64,000 nt of DNA from Roseovarius mucosus DSM 17069 (GCF_000768555.3 NZ_KN293975.1:620001-684000), one strand, 5' to 3'. Positions 44,437-53,353 are shown, counted from the stretch's first letter. The notes: generated by a model not told the origin, from the letters alone. Numbers and translations are program-made.

Positions 44437-45644
44437 GGCGCACGCACGGCGGTCAGGTCGAAGTTGACATCAACCCCGAAACCCAGCGACTTCTCGTCTT
44501 TTACCCCGTTACCGATATTGAAGTTGCGTCGGTCCAGAGCAAGCGCGCCGTTCGCCGTGGCGCTATCGCCCGTGATGGTCAATTCAAAGGGCATCTCGAC
44601 CGGTACGGATTGATCGCGGATGGTCAGCGTGCCGCGTGCCACCGGGCCGTTTTCGGTGCCCATCAGATCGGCGGCAAACACGGCGGTTGGGAATTCCGCG
44701 GCGTTGAAGAAATCCGCGCCCATCGCCTGTTGTGTGACAGACCCAAGAGAGAGCGAGGCGATGCTGATCGTCACGGTGACATCGCCGTGTTTGCCATTCT
44801 CATCCGGTGTTTCCGAATAGGCGATCTCGGCGGTCCACTCGCCAAAGCTGCCGGTCACGGCAGAGCCCAATTGCTGCACCGTCACCTGCAATTGGCCGCT
44901 TTCGACCTGCCAATCGCTCTCGACCGCCGCTAGTGTGGTGGGCCCATCCTCGGCGCTGCCGAACCAGCCAAGCGCCGCAGCGCCCCCCAGCGTTGCGAGC
45001 CAGACCACCGCGGCGGCCAGAATGGGCAGGACGTGATTGGGTTGACGCGCGGTGGGAATCGCGTCGATGCGCCCCGGCAACATCCGTCGCAGCGTGGCAT
45101 CTCCATCCAGCAGGTGATGCTTGAGAGCGCCGCCCACATGCGCGGCAATCGTTGCGACCAATACCAGCACAAAGACAAAGTGCAGAGTCGACGCCAGTTC
45201 AGAGAGCGTTTCCGATTTGGGCACCAGCGGCAGGCTCTGCCCCAAGGGCCACCAGATCGGCGCAAAACCAGAGGTTGCAGCGTGATGCACCCAGCCAGAG
45301 AGCGGGACCAGCACCAAGGAGCCATATAGCAACCAATGCGCGGTTTCTGCGGCCCAGGCCTCAATCCCGCGATCCCCGTTGAGCAATCCGGGCTTGGGCT
45401 GCGACAGAGCCCAGAGGATACGTGCGAGCGCCACGAAGAAAATTGCCACTCCAAGAGTTTTGTGAAGCGAAAACAGGAAAGTAGCCCGTGCGATTAACGG
45501 CTCCGTCGGGGATGTCGCCACCGCCTCTGCGACCTCTGTCGCATACCAGCCCAATGGCAGATTCGACAGGATCAAGAGCGCGGTGAGCCAATGAAAGCTC
45601 TTGGCGACACTGCCGTAGCTGGTGGCGGAATTGGTGCGTGGCAT
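44433..45644 (-). CDS. Cytochrome b561-YceI domain fusion protein
   Basis: The protein of about 403 residues has an N-terminal b561 domain with four transmembrane helices and heme-ligand His residues ([67 protein letters not shown]). A fifth hydrophobic segment ([20 protein letters not shown]) follows. The C-terminal 190 residues are a YceI lipocalin-like domain ([32 protein letters not shown]), which binds isoprenoids such as ubiquinone-8 in the periplasm. A quinone carrier fused to a membrane electron-transfer unit is biochemically sensible. I chose ATG 45644 with GAGGA upstream; 45659 is possible. Confidence 0.88.
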   Translation of the reverse strand: MPRTNSATSYGSVAKSFHWLTALLILSNLPLGWYATEVAEAVATSPTEPLIARATFLFSLHKTLGVAIFFVALARILWALSQPKPGLLNGDRGIEAWAAETAHWLLYGSLVLVPLSGWVHHAATSGFAPIWWPLGQSLPLVPKSETLSELASTLHFVFVLVLVATIAAHVGGALKHHLLDGDATLRRMLPGRIDAIPTARQPNHVLPILAAAVVWLATLGGAAALGWFGSAEDGPTTLAAVESDWQVESGQLQVTVQQLGSAVTGSFGEWTAEIAYSETPDENGKHGDVTVTISIASLSLGSVTQQAMGADFFNAAEFPTAVFAADLMGTENGPVARGTLTIRDQSVPVEMPFELTITGDSATANGALALDRRNFNIGNGVKDEKSLGFGVDVNFDLTAVRAP

Positions 45645-45839
45645 CGCGAATGTCCTCATGGTTGCAGCGCTACTCTAGCGGCATACGGCACGGGCGCAAT
45701 CATCGCCCATGCACAGGGCCTCTGCGTCTTTGCGTGCCTGCTGAAAGACCGGGCAACCTTTGGTAACATTGGGCAAATACGTTGCCTTAGCCTGCGTGCC
45801 GATGTATCGGGAGGCACTTTTTCAAGGGAGGGGCAGGCC

Positions 45840-46787
45840 ATGAGCCGAGCATTCGTTTTTCCGGGGCAGGGCGCGCAGGTGATCGGCATGGGCGCGGATT
45901 TGGCCGCTAGCTATCCGGCGGCGCGCGCGGTGTTCGATGAGGTGGATGAAGCGCTTGGGCAAAAGCTGTCCACGTTGATATGGGACGGTGCGCAAGAGAC
46001 TCTTACTCTGACCGAAAATGCACAACCGGCGCTGATGGCCACCTCGCTTGCTGCGCTACGCGCGCTGGAGGCCGAAGGCGTGGACCTTTCAAAGGCCGCA
46101 AGCCATGTGGCGGGGCATTCGTTGGGCGAATACTCGGCTCTTGCGGCTGCAGGGGCGATCAGCGTGGCCGATACCGCGCGGCTTTTGCGTATTCGGGGAC
46201 AGGCGATGCAACAGGCCGTGCCGGTGGGCGTCGGCGCGATGGCCGCGTTGTTGGGGCTCGATTTCGAAACCGCACGCACTATCGCGCAAGAGGCTGCAGA
46301 GGGCGAAGTGTGCCAGGCGGCCAATGATAATGATCCTGCGCAGGTGGTGATCTCTGGGCACAAAAGCGCGGTAGAGCGTGCGGTGGAGTTGGCCAAGGCA
46401 CGCGGAGCGAAACGCGCGATGCTCCTGCCTGTAAGCGCGCCCTTTCACTGTGCCCTGATGGCTCCTGCCGCCGATGTGATGGCACAGGCCCTCTCCGAGG
46501 TCGCAATCCATGCGCCGGCAGTACCTCTCGTGGCCAATGTGCGCGCGCAAGCTGTGACGGACCCGGCGGAGATCCGCGCGCTTTTGGTTGAGCAGGTTAC
46601 GGGCTCTGTCCGATGGCGCGAGTCAGTGCAATATATGGAAGCACAAGGCGTCACCGAAATTTGGGAAATCGGCGCGGGCAAGGCGCTCTCGGGCATGGTG
46701 CGCCGCATCGCGCGTGACCTCACCTGCCGGACCATTGGCACGTCTGACGAGGTCGCAGCGGCAATGGCCAGCCTGACCGCGAACTGA
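45840..46787 (+). CDS. fabD: Malonyl-CoA:ACP transacylase
   Basis: The 315-residue enzyme starts MSRAFVFPGQGAQVIGMGAD and carries the catalytic Ser in VAGHSLGEYSALAAAGAI, the conserved His in SAPFHCALMAPAADVM and the arginine region RLLRIRGQAMQQAVP. It loads malonate onto ACP for fatty acid synthesis. It heads the fabD-fabG-acpP run; the long open frame upstream of ATG 45840 crosses the b561 promoter region and was rejected. A GGGAGGGGCAGG ribosome-site region precedes the start. Confidence 0.96.
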   Translation: MSRAFVFPGQGAQVIGMGADLAASYPAARAVFDEVDEALGQKLSTLIWDGAQETLTLTENAQPALMATSLAALRALEAEGVDLSKAASHVAGHSLGEYSALAAAGAISVADTARLLRIRGQAMQQAVPVGVGAMAALLGLDFETARTIAQEAAEGEVCQAANDNDPAQVVISGHKSAVERAVELAKARGAKRAMLLPVSAPFHCALMAPAADVMAQALSEVAIHAPAVPLVANVRAQAVTDPAEIRALLVEQVTGSVRWRESVQYMEAQGVTEIWEIGAGKALSGMVRRIARDLTCRTIGTSDEVAAAMASLTAN

Positions 46788-46819
46788 TTTGCGTAACGTT
46801 TACCAAGGAAGGACTGAAC

Positions 46820-47557
46820 ATGTTTGATCTGACAGGGAAAACCGCGCTTGTCACCGGCGCGTCAGGTGGCATAGGCGCGGCGATAGCCCGCGCGTTGCAT
46901 GGTGCGGGCGCAACCGTCGGGTTGAGCGGGACGCGGATCGAGCCGCTGGAGTCTTTGGCTGCGGAGTTGGGCGGTCGGGCGCATGTCCTGCCCTGCAACC
47001 TTGGAGATGCCGAGGCGGTCGAGGCGCTGACCAAGGACGCCGCCGCCGCTATGGGCGGGCTCGATATTCTGGTGAACAATGCAGGCATCACCCGTGACCA
47101 GCTTTTCATGCGGATGTCCGACAAGGACTGGCATGATGTGCTCGATGTCAATCTGACCTCAGCGATGCGTCTCTGCCGAGGGGCCGTGCGCCCGATGATG
47201 AAGGCACGGTGGGGGCGGATCATCAATATCGGTTCGATCGTGGGATCAAGTGGCAATCCTGGCCAGGCCAATTACGCCGCCGCCAAGGCGGGGCTCGTGG
47301 GCATGACCAAATCGATAGCTGCAGAGGTCGCCAGCCGGGGTATCACTGTCAATGTCGTGGCGCCGGGCTTTATCGCCACGCCGATGACCGAAAAGCTCAA
47401 TGACGAGCAGAAGGCCGCGCTCAATGTCCAGATCCCTATGGCTCGCATGGGAACACCCGAGGAGATTGCCGCCGCGGTTCTTTATCTCGCAAGCCCCGAG
47501 GCAGGCTATGTCACCGGGGCCACGCTGCATGTGAATGGTGGCATGTCGATGTACTGA
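46820..47557 (+). CDS. fabG: 3-oxoacyl-ACP reductase FabG
   Basis: The 245-residue short-chain dehydrogenase shows LVTGASGGIGAAIARALHGA, NNAGITRDQLFMRMSDKDWH, and the catalytic Ser-Tyr-Lys set in IINIGSIVGSSGNPGQANYA followed by AAKAG. The C-terminal GMSMY end is typical of FabG. It performs the first reduction of each fatty acid elongation cycle with NADPH. It lies 32 bp after fabD and 230 bp before acpP. Confidence 0.96.
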   Translation: MFDLTGKTALVTGASGGIGAAIARALHGAGATVGLSGTRIEPLESLAAELGGRAHVLPCNLGDAEAVEALTKDAAAAMGGLDILVNNAGITRDQLFMRMSDKDWHDVLDVNLTSAMRLCRGAVRPMMKARWGRIINIGSIVGSSGNPGQANYAAAKAGLVGMTKSIAAEVASRGITVNVVAPGFIATPMTEKLNDEQKAALNVQIPMARMGTPEEIAAAVLYLASPEAGYVTGATLHVNGGMSMY

Positions 47558-47787
47558 GCCAAGGCTTTGTCCCTCCTGCTCCTCTGGCCTGAGTGAAAGC
47601 ATTTGCCATTGCCCGCGCATATGCTATAGGCCACCGAGATCAGCCGGAGGGATATGCGGATTCTCCCGGTGGCCTGTGTATTCAGGTAGTCGAGAACGGC
47701 CCACTGGGGCAAAATCATCGCCACCTCCCGGGCTGGGCGGGGGCAGACAACGGGCAAAACAGCCCAAGACAAAACGAGGAACAAGAC

Positions 47788-48021
47788 ATGAGCGATATCG
47801 CAGACCGCGTTAAGAAGATCGTTGTGGAGCATCTGGGCGTCGAAGAGGACAAGGTCGTCGACAAAGCCTCTTTCATTGACGATCTCGGCGCGGACAGCCT
47901 CGACACGGTCGAGCTGGTCATGGCATTCGAAGAAGAGTTCGGCATCGAGATCCCCGATGACGCGGCGGATACGATCCAGACCTTTGGCGACGCGGTCAAG
48001 TTCATCACCGAAGCGTCCTGA
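47788..48021 (+). CDS. acpP: Acyl carrier protein
   Basis: The 77-residue acidic protein [20 protein letters not shown] contains the phosphopantetheine attachment Ser in [20 protein letters not shown] and ends [19 protein letters not shown] plus a short tail. It carries growing fatty acyl chains. The 230-bp gap before it suggests its own strong promoter, and a good terminator follows. ATG 47788 is preceded by GAGGA. Confidence 0.98.
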   Translation: MSDIADRVKKIVVEHLGVEEDKVVDKASFIDDLGADSLDTVELVMAFEEEFGIEIPDDAADTIQTFGDAVKFITEAS

Positions 48022-48042
48022 TTTCGCGCTCATGCGCCAATC

Positions 48043-48078
48043 AAGAGCCCTGCCAATCGGTAGGGCTCTTTGCGTTTG
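48043..48078 (+). terminator. Terminator of acpP
   Basis: AAGAGCCCTGCC pairs with GGTAGGGCTCTT across the loop AATC (48043-48070), followed by TGCGTTTG. The stem is 12 bp with one G-T pair and lies 22 bp after the acpP stop. Confidence 0.75.
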
Positions 48079-48132
48079 CCCCTTGATACGTTTCACAATC
48101 GCGTGAGACAGATTGGCCTGTGGCCGTTTACA

Positions 48133-48167
48133 GGCACCGTGACGGTGCCATGACATGCCGTTAACGG
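48133..48167 (+). promoter_or_regulatory. Two palindromes upstream of the beta-helix gene
   Basis: GGCACCGT-G-ACGGTGCC (48133-48149) is a perfect 8-bp inverted repeat. It is followed 8 bases later by CCGTTAACGG (48158-48167), a perfect 10-bp palindrome. Both lie 90-125 bp before the start of the gene at 48258 in a gap with no ORF. They are good operator candidates; the binding protein is unknown. Confidence 0.45.
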
Positions 48168-48257
48168 TCCGTTGATACATCCCTTTCCCATCGCTCTGGA
48201 CGGTCTCTATGGCCAAGAGCAGCACGCATGCGGCGCGGCAACAGGAAAGGGATAACC

Positions 48258-50546
48258 ATGAACAAGGCAATCACCGACGGCATCGTTTTCATGCCGCAAC
48301 CCTTCGCAAACGGTCTGGACCAATGGTCGCGTGGTGACGGGCAACCGGGGTCTGACACATATGCCAACGCCGCCGACGCGGCGTTCGTCCCTGCTGATCA
48401 GGATTTCGGTGGCGCGCTGGAGTTGCAAAAGACGGAAAGCGTCCAACGTCTGCGCTACATGGGCGAAACGCCGATCCTGCCTGGCTGCTATCTGCAAATC
48501 CGGGCGCGGATCAAGGCGATTGCGGGCAACTTGCCCAGCGTGCGTATCGCGGCATTTGCGGGCGGGGCAGGGGGCGCTGCCCTGCCCGGAGTTACCGTGA
48601 CCGGACCAGCGGTCGCGCTGACCACCTATGGAGCGGTGGCCGAGGTGACGGCCATCGTTGGCACGGGCAGCCGCACGGGTGTGGACATGCCGTGGGGGCG
48701 CGGGGCTATTTTCGGCCATTTCGGGCTTGATCTGACCGGGCCAAGCGGGGGCGTTGTGCGCATTGATGACATCATCATTGAGGATGTCAGCCGCTTTTTC
48801 CTGCGGGATGTCATAAGCACGGTTGATGTGCGCGACTACGGGGCGATTGGCGATGGGGTGACGGATGATCATGCCGCTTTTGAGGCCGCCGATACCGCTG
48901 CCGAGGGCCGCGAGATTATTGTTCCCGCAGGCGATTATTTCCTTGGGCAGAGCACGACGCTCCAAAACCGCATCCGGTTTGAGGGCACGCTCGTGATGCC
49001 GGACGCGGCCATCTTGACCCTGACCAAGAATTACGATCTGCCCGCCTATATCGATGCCTTCGGCGACAGCGAGCTTGCCTTTAAGAAGGCCTATCAGGCG
49101 CTTTTGAACAATCCCGATCATGTGACGCTTGATCTGGCCGGACGCAAGGTGGTCCTGCGCGCGCCCGTTGACATGGCGGCAGCGGTTGCCAACCGCACTA
49201 CATATAACCAGCGCCACGTGATCCAGAATGGGCAATTCACGATTCGGGGCGGCCCCGCCTGGACGACCGAGGTTGTGACGTCACAAGCCAGCTATGACAT
49301 CGGGGACCCCCGACGTCTGACCAATGTGGTCAACGTGGCAAATATTCCCGTGGGTGCGCTGATCGACGGCAATGGTGTGGGGCGAGAGGTTTATGTAACC
49401 GCAAAAAATGAGGCGGCTCAGCGGCTTGATATAAGCCAGCCGCTATTTGATGCGGCTGGCACTCAGGTCTTTACGTTCCGGCGGTTCAAATATCTGCTGG
49501 ATTTCAGTGGCTTTGGCGATGTCTCGCGCATGGTCTTTTCCGAGGTCGATTTTCAATGCACTGGCGATTGCAGCGGGGTTCTCTTGCCGCCACAGGGCTC
49601 GGCCAATCATTTCCGTGACTGTTTTTTTACCCGTCCCAAGGATCGCGCCATCACCAGCCACGGCGAGGGGGATCAGGGTATGATGATCGACCGCTGTCAG
49701 TTCATTTCGGACGAAGGGCCGCTTCTATCGACCGAGCGGCGCAGCATCGCGTTCAATGCCAATGCCAATGACCTCAAGATTCGCGACAATCGCAGCGTGC
49801 TCTTTCGACATTTCGCCGTGCTTGCGGGAAGCAGTTCGTTGATTTCCGGCAATCATGTGTTTCAGGGGGATAGCTCTCAGGGAGGGGCGCGCGTTGCGGG
49901 CTTTGTGCTGACCCGGATCAATAATCGCGGTAGCATCAGCGGGAATTATATCGACAATTGCTTTATCGAATGGGTGAACGAGCATGATGCAGAACCCGAG
50001 TTTGCAAGCGAGTTTTCGTTCAGTGCGCTGAGCATCACCGACAATGTCTTTCTTGCGGGTAATATGGCACCATGGTTCACCTATATCGTGCTCAAGCCGC
50101 ACGGGGCGGGGCATTTCATCGACGGCCTGACTGTCACCGGCAATACGTTCCGCGCGATCGGTACCATTACGCGGGTCGAGACGGTCGATACCAGTTTCGC
50201 TGATTTGAACTATGACCGGGTGCGCAATGTCACCTTTGCCAACAACAGCTTTCACAACATCGACATTCCCGTCGCAAATCCGCTGGTGATGCAACACACC
50301 GAGGACAGTGCAAGCGTCACTTGGGTGGTCACCCCGGCACCGCGCTTGCCGTTTGGAGCTTGGGCGCAGACGGTCGAGGCGGTCGTGCCCGTCGGTCCTC
50401 TGCGTAATTCGGCGAATGCGGTGATCCATGCGTCCCCTTACTTCGAGGCGCAACAAGGCCCAAACCGGGATCGGATCAATTTGCGCTGGCCCAGTCCGGT
50501 TTTGGGGTCGGTGGTGCTGCGGGTTCGGATAGACGATCCGCTCTGA
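48258..50546 (+). CDS. Right-handed beta-helix protein, pectate lyase 3/GH28-like
   Basis: The 762-residue protein has an N-terminal carbohydrate-binding-like beta domain (about 1-185). It is followed by the junction motif VDVRDYGAIGDGVTDDHAAF near 196, the standard opening of pectate-lyase-superfamily beta-helices and of phage tailspikes. Repeated N-and-G-rich coils follow to about 690 (ISGNHVFQGDSSQGG; RGSISGNYIDNCFIEWV; VTGNTFRAIGTITRVET). There is no signal peptide, so export would need a type I or other leaderless route. Such proteins in this family bind or cleave polysaccharide. ATG 48258 is chosen with AGGAAAGGG upstream. Stands alone between acpP and a convergent gene. Confidence 0.8.
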   Translation: MNKAITDGIVFMPQPFANGLDQWSRGDGQPGSDTYANAADAAFVPADQDFGGALELQKTESVQRLRYMGETPILPGCYLQIRARIKAIAGNLPSVRIAAFAGGAGGAALPGVTVTGPAVALTTYGAVAEVTAIVGTGSRTGVDMPWGRGAIFGHFGLDLTGPSGGVVRIDDIIIEDVSRFFLRDVISTVDVRDYGAIGDGVTDDHAAFEAADTAAEGREIIVPAGDYFLGQSTTLQNRIRFEGTLVMPDAAILTLTKNYDLPAYIDAFGDSELAFKKAYQALLNNPDHVTLDLAGRKVVLRAPVDMAAAVANRTTYNQRHVIQNGQFTIRGGPAWTTEVVTSQASYDIGDPRRLTNVVNVANIPVGALIDGNGVGREVYVTAKNEAAQRLDISQPLFDAAGTQVFTFRRFKYLLDFSGFGDVSRMVFSEVDFQCTGDCSGVLLPPQGSANHFRDCFFTRPKDRAITSHGEGDQGMMIDRCQFISDEGPLLSTERRSIAFNANANDLKIRDNRSVLFRHFAVLAGSSSLISGNHVFQGDSSQGGARVAGFVLTRINNRGSISGNYIDNCFIEWVNEHDAEPEFASEFSFSALSITDNVFLAGNMAPWFTYIVLKPHGAGHFIDGLTVTGNTFRAIGTITRVETVDTSFADLNYDRVRNVTFANNSFHNIDIPVANPLVMQHTEDSASVTWVVTPAPRLPFGAWAQTVEAVVPVGPLRNSANAVIHASPYFEAQQGPNRDRINLRWPSPVLGSVVLRVRIDDPL

Positions 50547-50573
50547 TCGGTGTAGCGGGCCTCCGGGGATGCG

Positions 50574-51233
50574 TCAGAAAGACCGCCAGAGACCCAGTTT
50601 GATACCGCGCTCGCCGCCACCCGATAGCGGCAGGATCAACCCGACTTCCAGATGCGCGCCAGGTTTGGTTGCATACACATAGGATGGTGCAAACCGGGTA
50701 TAGGCACGCCCCGCGGCGGGTCGGCCGGTTTGCACCTGTGCCATCACCTTGCCTCGCGCGGTGATGTCGAGACCAAGGGTGATGTCGCTTTCGAGCGTCA
50801 CCTGACCTCCGCCAAAGACAACCACCCGCCCGTCGAACGCAGCCCAACCCTGCCGCCTCCAGAGCGTCAGGCCCCGTCCGAGCGACAGGCCGGGGCGCAG
50901 CGCGTTGACCTCGGACACTTGACCCAAGCCCAATTCAACCGCGATCTTGATCTGCTGTGCGGGTCGCCCGATGGGCCAGCGGGCAAAGGCGATCGTCTTG
51001 GTCATCCGCAGTGCATCGCCCCCCAGATCGAGGCCCAAGGTCAAACGCTCCGTTGCACCATATTCGGCGTAGAGAGTAAAACTCTGCCGTCTGAGGCCGG
51101 TTTCGTCTGGCGCATCGACCTGTCCCGTTGTTGCGAGAAAGGTTTGCCCTTTGGCCCGCGGCCACGCGCCTGCCTTTGCCGTGCCGTTCAGCAAAGGCAG
51201 TATCAAGACAGCAAGAAGCAGGATCAACCGCAT
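50574..51233 (-). CDS. Outer-membrane-barrel-like exported protein
   Basis: The 219-residue protein has a signal peptide (MRLILLLAVLILPLLNGTAK, cleavage near AKA) and then alternating amphipathic strands such as QSFTLYAEYGATERLTLGLD, AFDGRVVVFGGGQVTLESDI and GAHLEVGLILPLSGG. The last residue is Phe (GIKLGLWRSF), the usual signature of an outer membrane beta-barrel recognised by BamA. About ten short strands can be counted. ATG 51233 has GGAGG upstream; the open frame further upstream is not protein-like. Function is unknown. Convergent with the beta-helix gene (27 bp), so a link is possible but unproven. Confidence 0.7.
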   Translation of the reverse strand: MRLILLLAVLILPLLNGTAKAGAWPRAKGQTFLATTGQVDAPDETGLRRQSFTLYAEYGATERLTLGLDLGGDALRMTKTIAFARWPIGRPAQQIKIAVELGLGQVSEVNALRPGLSLGRGLTLWRRQGWAAFDGRVVVFGGGQVTLESDITLGLDITARGKVMAQVQTGRPAAGRAYTRFAPSYVYATKPGAHLEVGLILPLSGGGERGIKLGLWRSF

Positions 51234-51344
51234 CGTTACCTCCGCGTTAACCCTCGTTAAAAAGGGTAAAGCGCAGGTTAAGACGGGCTGGGAATTTACC
51301 GGAGGAGGGGCGCATGCTAGGCTTGGCTGAAAAGGAGGTTTCCC

Positions 51345-51665
51345 ATGCCCCACATCACCACCGACACCGATCACCAGACCGTGCTCACCACCTTCGAGGT
51401 GACGCCGGGCACCTGTCAGGATCTGATGGATCTGCTGACCGCCGCCTATCGCGACTTCATCTCGCATCAGCCGGGATTCATTGCCGCGGGTCTGCATGTC
51501 AACGATGCCCAGACCCGTATTGCCAATTACTCGCAATGGCGGGCGCGTGGGGATTTTCAGGCGATGCTGCGCTCGGACGAAATGCGCGCCCGCAACCGTG
51601 AGATCAGCGCGCTATGCAAGGGGTTCGAGCCGGTGATGTATGACGTGGTGGCGACCTTCGGATGA
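51345..51665 (+). CDS. Antibiotic biosynthesis monooxygenase (ABM) domain protein
   Basis: The 106-residue protein MPHITTDTDHQTVLTTFEVT has the ferredoxin-like ABM pattern: CQDLMDLLTAAYRDFISHQP, then GFIAAGLHVNDAQTRIANYS and QWRARGDFQAMLRSDEMRAR. Family members are small dimeric oxygenases, or stress proteins that act on quinones or heme. AAGGAGG stands just before the start. It overlaps the next gene by 4 bp. Confidence 0.88.
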   Translation: MPHITTDTDHQTVLTTFEVTPGTCQDLMDLLTAAYRDFISHQPGFIAAGLHVNDAQTRIANYSQWRARGDFQAMLRSDEMRARNREISALCKGFEPVMYDVVATFG

Positions 51666-51949
51666 CCCAAGACAACGGGCCGACCGAGGAATTGACGCGC
51701 GAGGTGGCGGCGCTGCGTCGCGAAGTGCAGCGGCTGAACGCGCATCGCTTCATTCGTGTTCATAATTCATTTCCGCGCATGTTGGCCTTTAGCTTGGCGC
51801 GCGGTCTTGCCGCCGGGCTTGGCACGGTGCTTGGGGCGACGGTGCTTTTGTCCGTGATGATCTGGGCTCTCAGTCAGATCGAATTTTTGCCGATCATTGG
51901 CGATTGGGCGGCACAAATCGCGGCGCAGGTGCGCGACATGCAGAACTGA
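51662..51949 (+). CDS. DUF5665 membrane protein
   Basis: The 95-residue protein has a charged coiled segment (TEELTREVAALRREVQRLNA), the family core HRFIRVHNSFPRMLAFSLAR, a transmembrane helix (GLGTVLGATVLLSVMIWALS) and the C-terminal QIEFLPIIGDWAAQIA. This fits DUF5665, of unknown function. The 4-bp overlap with the ABM gene shows co-translation. An FNR-like site follows its stop. Confidence 0.85.
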   Translation: MTQDNGPTEELTREVAALRREVQRLNAHRFIRVHNSFPRMLAFSLARGLAAGLGTVLGATVLLSVMIWALSQIEFLPIIGDWAAQIAAQVRDMQN

Positions 51950-51956
51950 ACCGGGG

Positions 51957-51970
51957 CTGATCTGGATCAT
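51957..51970 (+). promoter_or_regulatory. FNR/FnrL-like site upstream of the Usp gene
   Basis: CTGATCTGGATCAT keeps the inner FNR core TGAT-N4-ATCA, with mismatches only at the two outer bases. It sits 56 bp before the universal stress gene start, a usual activator distance. FNR control of usp genes is common in proteobacteria; binding here is inferred. Confidence 0.4.
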
Positions 51971-52025
51971 GGCAGAGCGCGGCCGGCTGACGGATTGTCA
52001 GCGTAGTCAACAGAAAGGACAGGCC

Positions 52026-52433
52026 ATGTACGCTCATATTCTGGTTCCCGTGTCATTCGACCAAGACCGCGACTCCAAAGCCGCACTGCGCGCGGCGCAG
52101 CTCCTTGCGGGCGAGACGGGCCGCATCAGCCTATTGCATGTCATCGAGCAGGTGCCGAGCTATGCTATCTCCTATTTGCCGCAAGGCTATGTGAACGAGG
52201 CGCGCAAGGCAATCGAGGCAGAGTTGGCCGAGATCGCCACCACCCTGCCCAATGCCTCGGCGCATGTGGTGGAGGGGCATTCGGGCCGCACCATTCTTGA
52301 TTGGGCAGAGGCCCACAATCCCGACTGCATTGTGATTGCCAGCCATCGGCCCGGCATGCAGGACCTCTTGCTTGGCTCGACCGCGGCCAAAGTGGTGCGC
52401 CATGCGCCCTGCGCGGTGCATGTGATCCGCTGA
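52026..52433 (+). CDS. Universal stress protein, UspA family
   Basis: The 135-residue single-domain Usp begins MYAHILVPVSFDQDRDSKAA, continues SLLHVIEQVPSYAISYLPQG and has the ATP-binding-type end CIVIASHRPGMQDLLLGSTA with HAPCAVHVIR. The G-x2-G-x9-G-S/T pattern is mostly kept (GHSGRTI; RPGMQDLLLGSTA). An FNR-like box lies upstream. It starts a run with a zinc-ribbon and a VanZ-like gene. Confidence 0.93.
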   Translation: MYAHILVPVSFDQDRDSKAALRAAQLLAGETGRISLLHVIEQVPSYAISYLPQGYVNEARKAIEAELAEIATTLPNASAHVVEGHSGRTILDWAEAHNPDCIVIASHRPGMQDLLLGSTAAKVVRHAPCAVHVIR

Positions 52434-52515
52434 GGTGCCTTGATTGGAGGCTTTGGGTTGCACCGTTGCTGGCGCGACCCCACATGCCCCATAAGGCAAC
52501 AAGAGGAGAGCGCCC

Positions 52516-52758
52516 ATGCAATGCCCGATTGACGGCACGCAACTGGTTCTGGCGGAACGCGCCGGGGTCGAGATCGACTATTGCCCGCAATGCCGGGGTG
52601 TCTGGCTGGATCGGGGCGAGTTGGACAAGATCATCGACCGCTCAGCCTCAGCTTCTGGGACTGCGGCACCGGTGCAGGGCGCGCGCGAGCAGCACGGTCA
52701 CGGAGAACGTCCCCGCAAAAAGCGCGGTGGCTTTCTCGAAGATCTTTTCGATTTCTGA
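52516..52758 (+). CDS. zf-TFIIB domain protein
   Basis: The 80-residue protein has a zinc ribbon of the zf-TFIIB family: MQCPIDGTQLVLAERAGVEI and DYCPQCRGVWLDRGELDKII. It has Cys at 3, a CPQC knuckle and the invariant G-x-W-L-D-x-G-E-L. A low-complexity linker with His/Gly leads to a basic-acidic tail ending GGFLEDLFDF. Function is unknown. AGAGGAGAG precedes the start. Confidence 0.9.
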   Translation: MQCPIDGTQLVLAERAGVEIDYCPQCRGVWLDRGELDKIIDRSASASGTAAPVQGAREQHGHGERPRKKRGGFLEDLFDF

Positions 52759-52776
52759 TACGACCCTTGAAGGGCC

Positions 52777-53133
52777 ATGATGGCAAGGGTATGCGCGGGA
52801 ATGCCACAAATCCTGACAGCCCTGATAACGCTTGTGATCGGTGTTACCACTCTGATGCCCTCCACTGGGGGGCATTCCACACTTCTCGGGTTGGACAAGG
52901 TGGCGCATTTGCTGGCTTTTGCCGGTCTGGTCATCCCGATGACCCTTGCGCAGCCGCGCCGCTGGCCTCTGATTTTCGCTTTGGCTCTGGCCTATGGGGG
53001 CCTGATCGAGATTGTGCAACCGCATGTCGGACGTAGTGCGGAATGGGCGGACCTTGTGGCGGATGGGCTAGGGGCTGCCCTGGGAATCGCCTTGGCCCTG
53101 ACTTTGCGGCGACGTTTGATCGACGATAGGTAG
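52777..53133 (+). CDS. VanZ-like membrane protein
   Basis: The 118-residue protein has three or four hydrophobic segments (ILTALITLVIGVTTLMP; HLLAFAGLVIPMTLA; LIFALALAYGGLIEIVQ; GLGAALGIALALTL). It carries the VanZ-like motif GLDKVAHLLAFAGL and the later EIVQPHVGRSAEWADLVADG. Such proteins are often of unknown function. The start could also be ATG 52801 (MPQILTA); I kept the longer form because GAAGGG precedes it. Confidence 0.82.
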   Translation: MMARVCAGMPQILTALITLVIGVTTLMPSTGGHSTLLGLDKVAHLLAFAGLVIPMTLAQPRRWPLIFALALAYGGLIEIVQPHVGRSAEWADLVADGLGAALGIALALTLRRRLIDDR

Positions 53134-53154
53134 TAATGTGCATGCTGCACGTGC

Positions 53155-53184
53155 AAAAAGAGCCCTTTTGGGTCATCTTTTTTC
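53155..53184 (+). terminator. Probable terminator after the VanZ-like gene
   Basis: AAAAAGA and GCCC pair with GGGT and TCTTTTT around a TTTT loop, with a two-base bulge, and the hairpin ends in a T6 run. It lies about 22 bp after the VanZ-like stop. Confidence 0.55.
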
Positions 53185-53201
53185 CTCCGGCGCTTCAAAA
53201 G

Positions 53202-53215
53202 TTGATTTTGATCAA
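53202..53215 (+). promoter_or_regulatory. Perfect FNR/FnrL box upstream of the ApbE-like gene
   Basis: TTGATTTTGATCAA matches the FNR consensus TTGAT-N4-ATCAA at all ten defined positions, with perfect symmetry. It lies 139 bp before the ApbE-like start in a 220-bp gap, so oxygen-responsive activation of that gene is likely. The distance implies a leader of roughly 100 bases if the box sits near -41. Confidence 0.75.
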
Positions 53216-53353
53216 GTTTCACCTCCGGGATTGCACCTAGGGTCAAGTCGGGCCCTAGGGTTGTGTCGGTTTTGCAGGTGTCACGAGTGGTTCAGGTTTT
53301 TTGTATTTCGTGAGTGGGTCTTGCCCTGACATTGATTTTGAAGAGAGAATGCC

